Below are positions 38,401 to 49,400 of a stretch of DNA of 64,000 bases, one piece after another. The notes below the pieces were generated by a model. The model searched no databases and was not told where the DNA came from. It was given only the letters and a program-made list of their open reading frames with translations. Origin of the DNA: Glandiceps talaboti. Its lineage: Eukaryota > Hemichordata > Enteropneusta > Spengelidae. Made by a program: the position numbers and the translations under genes. Location: NCBI RefSeq assembly GCF_964340395.1, contig NC_135550.1:30518676-30582675 (forward strand). The letters run 5' to 3'. Position 1 is the stretch's first letter; every line of letters begins with the position of its first letter.

Positions 38401-41150
38401 GAGAAGTCATTTTACATGATGTGAATTGAATTGTTATGTTTCAAAATTCTGACACATTTCTTATCGTCCCGTTATCTACACTGCAGTTGTTTACTCATAC
38501 TGTTCCTGCCTGCTGAAGCAAAGATGTTGGTATTGAAGTCACTATCGATATCATCACCTACACTACAGACTGATTGTCTGAATTACACTCACCACACACC
38601 AAGGGACTGTACACCCACCAACCGAGCTTAGAAATTTGCATGTATATGTGGTCATTAACAAACACTGTAGGGGAGATGTGAAATGTGACATTACATTTTT
38701 AAATTTATTAATGTATGCGACACTATATCTGTACCACAAATGTGATCTGAGACTGTAACAACACCAGAAGGACAAGTTACTTGAACTTGAAATAATTCAT
38801 GACAGTAGTCAAATTATCATTAGTTTATATTCAGTTTCAATGAAGAAACATTGTATTTAATGGATTTATTTATCTTTGGCATGTTTGTATTTGAGATAAA
38901 TAATTTTTTCTGAAGGAATTACATTTATATGATCTATTCATGAAATTAGCATTTTTTGCAAAAGTGTTTTTTTCTCCAAAATCATGGCATCATTACATGT
39001 ACAGTAATATTTCCCATACTTTTCTGTACTATTTTTCCTTGACAGCGTACTACTACTAGTAATATCATGTGCAGACTTGTACAGTAGCATTAATACAGGA
39101 AGTGGTATCTATAACAGCACAACTTCTGTTCACAGTTTGTATTACTCACCCTTGTACACCACTAGTTTCGTATCATTTTGCCATTTGCATTATAGCGCTC
39201 ATGGGGAATTACGTTATTGAATAAATGCAGTACTTTGATAGAAAGACTTGTCTACTCTATGCACACATACATTTGAAAGAAATGTACGTAGGGCAACTTC
39301 TTGGTAAAGATGTGAACAAATTGTTGGTCTTAGTTTGTTTTGCTATTAAAGAAAAAACAAACAAAAGAATGCTCCCTTGACTTTTCAATCAGAATATGAT
39401 GTTATAAATCAGAGAATTTACTTTTTTCCCTAGAAAAATCTGACTCAGTTAGTATAGGTACATAATTTTTTGTTGAGAGAAAGTAACAGGGTTCATTAGA
39501 TCATGAGAAACAAAGACACAAAATAGAATGGCCTTTGATAGATGCAAGTGTTAGGTACATTTCAGACATCCTTTATAGTTTTGTTGAAAAGATGTGTTAT
39601 CAGGAGACTTTGTTGACCAGGAAATATAAGATGAACATTTATAAGATTAGATGAAGAAGAGATTGAAGGACACATTCCTATGTGTGTTCAAAATGTCACA
39701 TAATATTTGTGAATTATAACAAAAATATGTGAAGAAAAAAAAAGCAGAGGACCTACTACTTTACACATAAATTTAACTTCAGAATTATAGAAGGGATTTC
39801 TTGTTAATTTTCTTTTTGATGCAATTATAAACCAAACCATCAGTCATTATCACTATCGGTGAATACTATTTCAATTGCATCATACAGCTGATTTAATAGT
39901 TTTTAATCTATGGAATTAAAATTCCAAATTTTAATTTAATCAACAAGAAATACACATTACATCATACAAATTAGAGAGGACAATGTTATGAAGGTACTAG
40001 ATAAGTGCCCAGAAACACAATCACCAGAAGAATTGCTGTTACAAAAATTCACAGCACAGATGGCACTGAAATCTACAGAAGGAATGTTTGCCTGAGGGAA
40101 ATAAAACGTTGGGATAGAGAATAATGGGGGAGAGGGGGGTGTACTCATCAAATATCATTCAAAGCTACTGAATCTAATTACCTGGCTAATTCACAATAAA
40201 ATATTGTGCAATAATTCATCACTGGATTCATAAATAAAATTTGGAAATATGATGATGACTTTCAGTTCTGCTGAACCCTCACCTTGACTGTGAACTCTGC
40301 TCTTAGTACCATTTAATTATAAAAAAATAATATTTTTAGATATTAAGTTTGGTGATTCGTAACATCTGCTCATTAAATGTTTTTGAAAATCATTTTGATG
40401 GCAACTACAGTCACTTTAATTAGCTTACAAAATGTAATTATGTGAGGTATTGACTTTTATGTATTGATTTTTTGCCGCAAAGTGCACGAGTGTTTAAGGT
40501 ACCAGATAGGAAGAGCTATTACATTGTTACTATAGAGCTTGCATATTAAATGTATGATTCATTTATAAGTGTTAAACCATTCCTGTAATTGAAAATGTCC
40601 ACCAATCTCTAGAGGGAAATACTAAAATGTGTAATATCTTGGGTAATTACTTGTATGAAAGTATCAAGTGTTCAACTATATATCAGTATTACATGTACGT
40701 TATGTCATATGTTTATTTCGATGTAAAAGTCTATTCATATTTTGAGTTCTTATTGTAATGACTAATTTAATTTGCATAACTAAAACATTTTAAAAACTAG
40801 GAATGAATTATAACATTTTTGAAAAGAGACTACTGAATTGAAATGAATGTTAGATTGGTGAAGACACCACTCAAGTCTAATATGGAAATCATAAATCAAA
40901 ATTTTATGAGTTCACACTAAATAATTGGCTTCAGCTGTATATTTCACATAACCAATTTCCAATATAGGTAGAGTAGGTGTGACTTGCTTTTAAGGATGAA
41001 AATATTATACTTTACAAAATTGGAAAATTGTAATACAGCAGAAGTAAATCAACATCATTGGATCTATCCACAGTTTAGGGATGGAGAGGTGCTACAAGGG
41101 AAAACCTGGAGGGTATAAGAGTAGGATCAATTTATGTAGAGAAAAGGTGT
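38401..41150. other. Intergenic stretch with nothing recognisable
   Basis: This lies upstream of the CpG-rich region. It is AT-rich, with frequent homopolymer A/T runs. Frames such as 38431-38631 and 39957-40151 lack domains and repeat poorly defined low-complexity sequence. I see no gene, RNA or delimitable element. Confidence 0.5.
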
Positions 41151-41154
41151 TTGT

Positions 41155-41276
41155 GTTTGTTTGTTTGTTTGTTTGTTTGTTTGTTTGTTTGTTTGTTTAT
41201 GTATGTGTGCATGTATGTATGTATGTATGTATGTATGTATGTATGTATGTATGTATGTATGTATGTATGTATGTAC
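41155..41276. repeat. Compound (TTTG)n/(TATG)n microsatellite
   Basis: About eleven TTTG units (41155-41199) pass through a short transition into about sixteen TATG units ending near 41276. The poly-Phe/Val/Cys/Tyr frame across it is a translation of the repeat and not a protein gene. Confidence 0.95.
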
Positions 41277-41864
41277 ATGTTTGTGTGTGTTTGTGCATTG
41301 GTACTCAAATCAATCTGTATGATTTAAAAAAAAAATGTATAGTGAATAATTCACTTTTTAAAAAAAAGGTAGAGCTGAGCCACTAAAACAGAAATCGGGT
41401 AATAAAATAAGAAAATGAATGATTGCCTGTAATCTATTAGTTTTATGACAGCAGAATCAAATGTTATATAACTTACAAGGGAACATGAACAATATAGCAG
41501 AAGTGTCTAAACTTACAAGTCCAGTCGTAAGACAAAAGTATATATTTTAGAAGTCGTTCCATAATGGCACATACATCATTTGCCTCTTATCTTTAAAAAA
41601 AGTAGGAAAGTAGTCTAGATGTGCTGTGGGTTGATGGTAACTTGTGAATGATATTGTCAAAGGTGCTATATATTGAGTGTGCCAGAGTGTGACTCTGTGG
41701 AATTGTATTATCCTGTTTTCAAATGTGTACTTTAATACCCTAGCTTGGCATGAAACTCTACATGTATAATCATATATGCATACACTTTAAATTATGAATT
41801 AAAAATTGGTGGTGAAATAAAGCTGAAGTAATGCATTTCAGGAGCTATTTCATATGGTTATAAT

Positions 41865-42186
41865 CACAGGCATTTGTTTCCCGAGTTATGGCTCAGAATA
41901 TTTATATCAGAATACATTAAAATGACGATAATATCGTTAATATTGACGTATTAAACCAAGACTATATGAAAGGGTTAAAATTACACATGTTTCTGTGATC
42001 GCGCAGTTTCACTAAATGCGTGTCTTCCTTCGCATTTAGTGAAACTGCGCGATCACAGAAACATGTGTAATTTTACCCCTTTCATATAGTCTTGGTTTAA
42101 TACGTCAATATTAACGATATTATCGTCATTTTAATGTATTCTGATATAAATATTCTGAGCCATAACTCGGGAAACAAATGCCTGTG
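41865..42186. mobile_element. 322-bp near-perfect palindromic MITE with 8-bp TSD
   Basis: Two 156-bp arms (41865-42020 and 42031-42186) are exact reverse complements except for one base, around a 10-bp spacer TGTCTTCCTT. The ends read CACAGGCATTTGTTTCCC. The 8-mer GTTATAAT sits directly before the element (41857-41864) and directly after it (42187-42194), so it behaves as a target-site duplication. An 8-bp TSD is typical of hAT and is also seen for Merlin-type transposons. The element has no coding capacity, so mobilisation would need a transposase in trans. The almost identical arms point to a recent insertion or recent arm conversion. Confidence 0.9.
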
Positions 42187-42847
42187 GTTATAATAAACAT
42201 ATCAAAGCATTTCCCCAATTTCTTCAGGCTTTCAATCAAATTTAGTATATTTAGTCAGAATGAAAATAGGACAATGTAATTAATTCACAAGTTGTTTATC
42301 AAATTATGATTGAACGTTTACGTCTAATTTTCAAATGTCAAAAAAAATAGCACGGCTTCTCAAGTTTCAGTTCAACTCTATCACTTTTCATTAATGAGGA
42401 TTCAATGATTTCCGCCCTTGATTTTTATAAAAATAATCACCATTTTAATAGTTGGTGGAATTGTTTGCCAATCATAAGGTGTTTTGATGATATATGAGTT
42501 TAGTATCTAGTGTAACAAGGATGATATTATGGATCATAAATATATAATGTTGTCTTGTATTATTTATTATATGCTGTATACATTGATTTGTTTTTGTATA
42601 ATGCAGTGATCAGTCTGGTGTGAAAAGATAAAGTGAAATGAAGTTGCACTAGCCTGTCTACCTGTATTCATTGGTTTGATATAATTTGGCATTTCCAATT
42701 GGTTTTGAAAACAAATGCTAAAAAACAATCTGAAAGAATTCCTGACTGCAGGACTTTATACATAACTATTAAAATAGTATTTCTGGATTTGGTTGTCATA
42801 TGTTGATTAGAACTCTTCCAAGGACTGTCCTCTTCACAAAACACTTC

Positions 42848-43490
42848 TTCATGAAGGTGAAATTTTAAACACCCAAGAGACTAAATTACATTATAGCTAT
42901 AGTTTTGAAACAATTTGAAAGTAGAATAAAGTGAATAAGTAAAGTAGAAATTAGACAAAATTTTGGAGAAAAGAATGATCAAGAAGTTTAAAAGAAAAAC
43001 CAAAATAGAAAATATGGGGAGAATTACATCACTCATTATGTCTAGTCAATGTCCTTACTCTCGCACAGAATTCTGTGTGTGTTTTTATATGAACGCTGTA
43101 AGGGCCCCCTTCAGCATTCATATAAATGTGATGACATCATGTCCCCCACGTGATTTTAGTTTCAACAGACTGGAGGTGGAGTTACAAATGGATATTGATG
43201 AGTGATGACAACAGTCTGTCAATTTGTGATGGATTACTACTGACATGTGCTGTTTGTGCTCCGCCCAGCATGGGGTTTAACCACATTTAATGCCTAGAGT
43301 AACGACATTGACTAGACATAATGTGTGAAGATAATGTGTAAAATCAGAACATGGTCATCAGGAACTAGACTATTGACATCATTGCTTCTCCATGAAGGAG
43401 AAAGTTTAAACATTCCCGAGATTAAAGTTCCTGGTAGTTTTAGAGTAAATTTGAATGTTAGTGTAGTAAGTAAGTAAGTAGACAAATAAT
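42848..43490. repeat. Diverged direct repeats flanking a foldback element
   Basis: A roughly 100-bp segment at 42848-42948 (starting CTTCATGAAGGTGAAATTTT) recurs in the same orientation at 43387-43487 (CTCCATGAAGGAGAAAGTTT), at perhaps 65-75% identity by eye. The foldback copy at 43034-43372 lies between them. The arrangement suggests a tandem duplication of a larger repeat unit or two neighbouring copies of a compound element. Confidence 0.5.
43034..43372 (+). mobile_element. Foldback MITE, family with CATTATGTCTAGTCAATGTC ends, copy 1
   Basis: The left end CATTATGTCTAGTCAATGTC (43034-43053) reappears inverted at 43304-43323. To the right, a further block up to AACTAGACTAT (43362-43372) matches the outer arm of the second copy at 56 kb, so this copy seems truncated on its left. 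The interior block 43216-43249 matches 56306-56339 with one difference in 34 bases. A short frame across 42963-43205 has no domain. Confidence 0.65.
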
Positions 43491-43623
43491 TTACTATAAT
43501 ATTAATGTAAACATAGGAGAGGTCCAAAAATGAAACCAACTGAAAAAGTTCAAGGACAATGGTATCATTTTAAGTTTTCTCATGTTCAAATTCAGGTTTG
43601 TGCTACCTAATTTAAACACCTAG

Positions 43624-43696
43624 GGCCACAGGGAAGTGATACAGAGCTGACAAACACCTAACAGTTATGGCCACAGGGAAGTGATACAGAGCTGAA
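43624..43696. repeat. Short tandem duplication, period about 45 bp
   Basis: The segment starting GGCCACAGGGAAGTGATACA at 43624 occurs again at 43669, and both copies continue with GAGCTGA. It is a simple two-copy duplication. Confidence 0.85.
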
Positions 43697-44054
43697 TGTA
43701 GACTTAATAATTACATACTGATGAAGTACTTTCAAACCATCAATTAACATCACTGTAATATGGCAGGACCACTTAAGTGTGATGTATGTATAATTAAATG
43801 AAAATACCTGTTTTTCTGTGGCCTATCATGAATCACAGATAATTACTTTTTGAAAAATAGATGGATGACATACATATGATATAATATGAAAGAGTATATT
43901 AATAATCCATTACTTCCTTTTGTGTATAGTGAAGTCATTCATACAAATCATGCCAGTTCTTAGGAGAAACATACCATGAAATTGTTTCAGAATTTAAGCA
44001 ACAAAATATATTTAATTTATGAGGATGAATATATTCATGAACTCTGGATTTATA

Positions 44055-44246
44055 GTTAATACAAATCTCTATTCACACAATCGAAAAAATATTTTTTTGA
44101 AGTGAAGCCAAAATTTTAGATGACGACAAATTGTTGTTGACGTGACCAACAGCACATCTCTGATGATGTTGATGACTTTGCGATGTCAACAACAATTTAG
44201 GATTTACTTTAAAAGATTTTATGGACGCTGAGTAGAAATGTTAATT
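44055..44246. mobile_element. Foldback MITE related to the 50.5-kb element, longer copy
   Basis: The left arm (about 44055-44107) reads like ...CTCTATTCACACAATCGAAAA...GAAGTGAA. The right arm (about 44198-44246) is its diverged reverse complement (GGATTTACTTT...GAGTAGAAATG). The same arms, better preserved, make up the element at 50486-50590. The interior has a second inverted repeat, AAATTGTTGTTGAC (44128-44141) against GTCAACAACAATTT (44185-44198). Confidence 0.55.
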
Positions 44247-44452
44247 TGAAATGTATATTTATGGTAGATTACTTTTACATTATACATGTAAGTCATTACT
44301 TAGTCTATATTCCATAACATATTTATGATATCATCATTATTATGTAACATTGTAAGTGTACCTCTTCATATGCAAAATATGTTATCAAATTATGATTTCA
44401 AATAAGAATTGTATGTGTATAATGAGTTATGATCAAACTAACAATTGGATCA

Positions 44453-45110
44453 AGTAACAATGTATTGTATCATCTGCATATTATTTAAACAATAATGTAC
44501 GCCCTTCCAGCCCATAATGGATGAAAGCAAACTTTAAACGACAGAATGGGCGAGGCGACAGCCGAGCCCATTATGGAGTGCAAAGTTTGCTTGAGTCCAT
44601 TATGGACTGGGAAGGCGTACATTATTGTTATTATTTTATAGTTTTGCCAATTCCAGTGAATTTGTAGACCGAGAAACGCAAAACAACGTATAATATACAC
44701 AGCGCTGAACATCTTCTGCCATGTTCAGCCCGGAAGCTGAATACTAATCATAGCGACACACGTACGTACACGAACACACACATATACACTTCAATGAACT
44801 GCTGTGAACACAAATTTGTTTCATGAATGCGTTGTATTTTTAAACAGTGGAAATGACAATCATAAGTAACAACATACATTTCGAAAAAATACCTAGTCGT
44901 ATGAAGAAACAGAACAAATAAGCTTGTATTGTTATGCTCGTTCCGGGGCCGCGATGCCCAATAACGGAGTACATTATCAGTAATAATGTACAGCGATGAC
45001 ATCACAAAATTCACTGGAATTGGTAATGCTATAATATAATAAATAACAATGTATTGTATCATCTGCATATTATTAAGTAACAATGTATTAAATTATCTGC
45101 ATATTATTTT
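44453..45110. repeat. 35-bp tandem repeat split by an insertion
   Basis: Copies of a 34-35-bp unit containing ATCTGCATATTATT lie at 44453-44487, 45042-45075 and 45076-45110, all in the same orientation. The first two are nearly identical over about 30 bases. The 554 bp between them (44488-45041) is an inverted-repeat element. Either an existing tandem repeat was split, or the flanking repeat was created with the insertion. Confidence 0.8.
44488..45041. mobile_element. Composite inverted-repeat element inside the tandem repeat
   Basis: Two nested inverted repeats are visible. The first pairs 44489-44535 (ACAATAATGTACGCC...) with 44582-44629. The second pairs 44627-44665 (...CAATTCCAGTGAATTTGT) with 45004-45042. 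A perfect 9-bp hairpin GTACATTAT-CAGTA-ATAATGTAC lies at 44969-44991 and reuses the terminal ATAATGTAC motif. CpG and GC content is higher than in the flanks. Two minus-strand frames (75 and 111 codons) have no domain. It looks like a non-autonomous DNA transposon, possibly with another nested in its end. Confidence 0.65.
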
Positions 45111-46198
45111 ATCCTCCATTGTTTGTGATCAGGACAAAATAAGCTGATCTATAGAAAAATTGAAACTGCTAATAAAGAGAGGTTGTTATCTTTTGATCAG
45201 ATGGTGTGTTTTACATATTAGCATTGTTTCTTTTTGTGTGTACATTTCTTGTAATTCATACACAGTTTCATTCAGTGTTAAAAAAAACCCACACATATAG
45301 TTTCATCATACATAATTTACCAGCAGCAAATGTATTATTATTATTTTCTTATCATACAATATATTTATTTTTTGGTCATTCTATGCAGATATACCTTCTT
45401 TAATATTTATTTATTTATTTATTGAAATATGGTTGCTAAAAGCAAAAAGAGTTAAATCTTTGATATACTTTCAAGCAGCATTGTAATGTAAAGCCAGTTC
45501 TTTCAGCTCTGAAGACCTAACAGCAAATTTGTAGTGATTTTGGTATGACTACTTCTACTTTCCATGATGAGTAATAATTTGTGATGTAGAGACAAGATAA
45601 GACAAGACAGGGCAAACAAACATGTCATCCATTTCCTAAACATCCACTCCACAAATTAATATTGCTTTTAGTTTTTGCTGAATAGAGGTAAAAAGTCACT
45701 GTTTACATTAGGTAAATGCTAGCATGGGAAATGGAATAAGAATGACAAGGCCTTTCATGAAAAGGTAGTACAATATGATATAAAGTAATTTCTATTTATT
45801 TTGTTGAGAGATTGTATTCTTTGTGGTAATGATTCTGGTGAATGAACTAACTTTCTTTATTACATTAATTCATCAGCTACATACAGAACATTCTACCATT
45901 TCATATTTGTTTAGTAACAAAAGCCATTTGATTGAGACTGATATTTCTTTGCAGAGCTGTATGCTGTCGTGTTGTGTTGTAGAGGCTTTTCTTATCTTTT
46001 ATTTCAACCTTTTCAAATTGAAGTAGAATATTCAATCATCAGTGCACACTTGCTTTATTTTAAGGATTCTTGAGTGAATTCTAATACTGGAATAACTACA
46101 AGAAGTGCACCCCCCCCCCCTTCCCGCTAATTAAATACATGTTTGTATACTCAAAATTCAAGGCATTAATTATTATATGAACTCTTTTGTCAAAGAAC

Positions 46199-46445
46199 TA
46201 GACTGTCGACAGTCATCGTGTCTTTTTTGCTACGTTTCATCTAAAACAAAGTCGTCGCCTCGCTCCATAACACTGACATACTAATGCGTACTGATAGGAA
46301 CTGCGATAGCCAAAGGCACAAACATGCCTCTGGCACTCGCTGATCAGTACGTGGTTATAGTATTGCTCCGGATCGGAGCGAGGCGACGACTTAAGTTTTA
46401 GATAAAACGTAGCAAAAAAAGGCACGAACGACTGTCGACAGTCTA
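46199..46445. mobile_element. 247-bp MITE with about 70-bp TIRs and 9-bp TSD (Mutator-like)
   Basis: The terminal inverted repeats are 46199-46266 and 46375-46445. Both start TAGACTGTCGACAGTC and end in GTCGTCGCCTCGCTCC. The outermost GACTGTCGACAGTC is itself a perfect 14-bp palindrome. The 9-mer TCAAAGAAC precedes the element (46190-46198) and follows it (46446-46454), as a target-site duplication should. Long TIRs with a 9-bp TSD suggest a Mutator-like (MULE) or Merlin non-autonomous element. The interior has no credible coding frame. Confidence 0.88.
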
Positions 46446-49400
46446 TCAAAGAACAAATACACCTCAAAAAAGTTGATTGGGGACTGTAAATATTCTAGGC
46501 TACAAACTTTTTTTGGGCAATTGGAAATTTGCTTACAGTCTTGTCACATCAGTTTTCTGATACTTTAAGAGCTAGTATGAATAGATACTACATCCTTATG
46601 GATCATTTTTCAAAATTCAAAAACCATTCAAAAGTCCACTTTCCTGATTTGTACATGTAGTTATTTGAGTACAGCCCATTTGTCCATATAAATATGAAAG
46701 ATTCAACTGCAAGAGAAGAAATTTGTTCATTTTCACATTCATTATCTGTTATGTTTATAAACATAATCTTTGATTGTATGCATGTGTCATCAATAGTACA
46801 GTACATGTCAACTCTCTTTCAAACCAATGAATTGTTACAGTATGACAGATTATGATATAGCTGTCATTTAGAAGTGCTAAATTATACAAGGGTGTGACCC
46901 AAGGAAATATTAATATTGACATCACAAAGGTATATCAATCAATATCGTGAAAGAAGTTCACTGTTGTTTTCTCAGTAAACCGTAACCAATAAAGTACAAT
47001 ACACTAATGATCTTCATTCATGAGTTACTTAGTGATACAAAAGGTGGGTGCAAAAGGGAGAAAATCAAATAAAAAACATGATTTATTGGCATAGTAGCAT
47101 TTGAATGAAATTGTGGAATGTCGTACCCACATTTTATAGAACTTTGTAAGGCATACTGATTGAAAAATTATAATTATGTCACTTTGATTGGTCATAAAAT
47201 TCACAACTTAATTGTTTTGGTTGCTTGAAATGCAAAGTAAAGTCTGCAAATGATCGAAAATTTTTGCAGATTGATGAAATTTCTGGTTGATCGCATAATT
47301 TCATACTTTTTGGAGGATACCAGAACAGATAAAGAAATACAGAAGTATGTCTAGATAAACAAATCCATATCGGACAGTAGATATTATCTGGTGCTATTAT
47401 AAGCTGCTTATAGCAGAAGGAGGAGATGTGTTACCCAAGATATGTACGATATTGTATAATATGAACTCGTAGCATTTAGATAAAGTTATCTATTGGTTAA
47501 TTTAGAATTGCAGCTTTTGGGAAATACATGTATGTACCTACGATAAAACTACACACCGTTAACTAGCATCACCAATGATTTTTATCATATTGTATCTTAT
47601 GTGTATGATTATATTTCTAGTTCAACTCTGGGACATGTCTCAAATTCATCAACCAGCAAATATTATTCCAATCTCATAGAATTTGTCCCAGTAGGAAAGT
47701 CATAAAGCTAGTGGGACCATTCCTTGTCTGTTGAGAATAGAAATTAAAGTTATTGAGATAAAAACATCACTAGTAATAAAACCTGGAATCCATTGATATT
47801 CAATGAACCCATTAGTAGTGATAGGAAAACAGACAGATATTTTGAAAAGTGTGACATTTGGGATTTCACATGGAATAATTGAATCATTGGGATGAGTGAA
47901 AGGGAATATTGATGTGGATATACTATTATATTATGAATATATATTAAAGATGTGCACAAAACAAATATGATTTCAAATCATAGTAAAATACACACATGAA
48001 TTCTTCAAATTTTTACTTCTGTAATCTCAATATTTGTAGAAGAAATCGCAAAAACGGATACTTACAATTATTTGAAATACAGAATGATTTTATGTGGATG
48101 CTGTTTGTACAGCCAACATTGGTATTGAATAACAGTATTTGTGTAGGCAGTCAAGACTGTTTTTACTTACTATGTCTTATGCATTATTGATTTCATTTTG
48201 AAAATAGCAATAGGTTGAAAACATTTATGCTTGCCTGACTACTGTAATAAGTTGAGTTTGAAAGGCCATACAGTTACAGTAACATGGCCCTCCCCTGGGA
48301 GTAGCCAATAAAAAAACAGATAATATGATAAGGAGGATGTATCACTCTACACTACCTCAGGTAATAAAATGCAATAAATTCATACATGGATGAGTACACG
48401 GACAAAAAGTACACTACCACAAATTAAAGGCATATGTGTATTTTGTTTGATATCCTTTCAACATCATTCTGTACTTTGTGAAATTAAGATGCAGTTTCTT
48501 TTTTTTTCTGCAGAGTAATGTGAATGGTGGTAATGTCTAAATCATCATCGCAAGATTGGAACAGTATAAAAAGCCAGTGAAATGAGAGCACATGGATCAG
48601 TGCCAAGATGATGATTGTGTATGAAAGGCAGGATAGTTTGTATAGTATTATGGTTTATATCAGAACAAGATACAGTGTTTATTGTCAAGTGGTTTAATTC
48701 ATGTCCTAAATCAACCTTTATAGGTCAACATGAAATTGTTTTCATTGGAAAATGCTTCACTTGTATGATGCAATATGCTAGACTTTTCTGTATTGACAAT
48801 TATTCCAGAACCATTCTCACCGCTAACTGTTTTAGCATATCACCACAAGATAGAGGGTCAAAATAGAATAAGAAGACTGACTTGTATTTATGTGTAGCAC
48901 ATGGAATGGAAGTCATGGTGTTGCGGACCAGGAATACATATGATTGTTGTTTTTATGACTTATAATAACGATGTAATATAACTTTATTGCCATTTGCATA
49001 AAAATGCATTGGAAATTGGTTTTCCATGTGTACTCATAAAGAGAGGTGAATAAAATTGAAAACTAAAGATTGAAAGAAAACAACAATTGAATAAAACATA
49101 GCAAAGAAAATGCAAATGAAAAGTAAAAGCAAAAGATAAAATTAATGTAACACATCAAATGATTCAAAACAAAAAAAGATACAATGTCTTGTCTAGGTGG
49201 TAAAATTTCTGTGTCATGAGAATTCTTGAGGTTGGTAGAAAATTATTTGCATTTTTTTCTGGATATTAAAATGAAGAAGAAGAAAATGACAATGTATGAG
49301 TGGGTTTGACTTTGTATACTTTGTCCCTATGTAAGTGACTTGCACTTAAAGACTGTCAGGCCATCAGGGAATCATTGATTTTTGAGATTATGACTAATGA

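Noticed and set aside
46237-46467. 76-codon minus-strand frame inside the 9-bp-TSD element
   Set aside because: Runs through both the interior and a terminal inverted repeat; no transposase motif.
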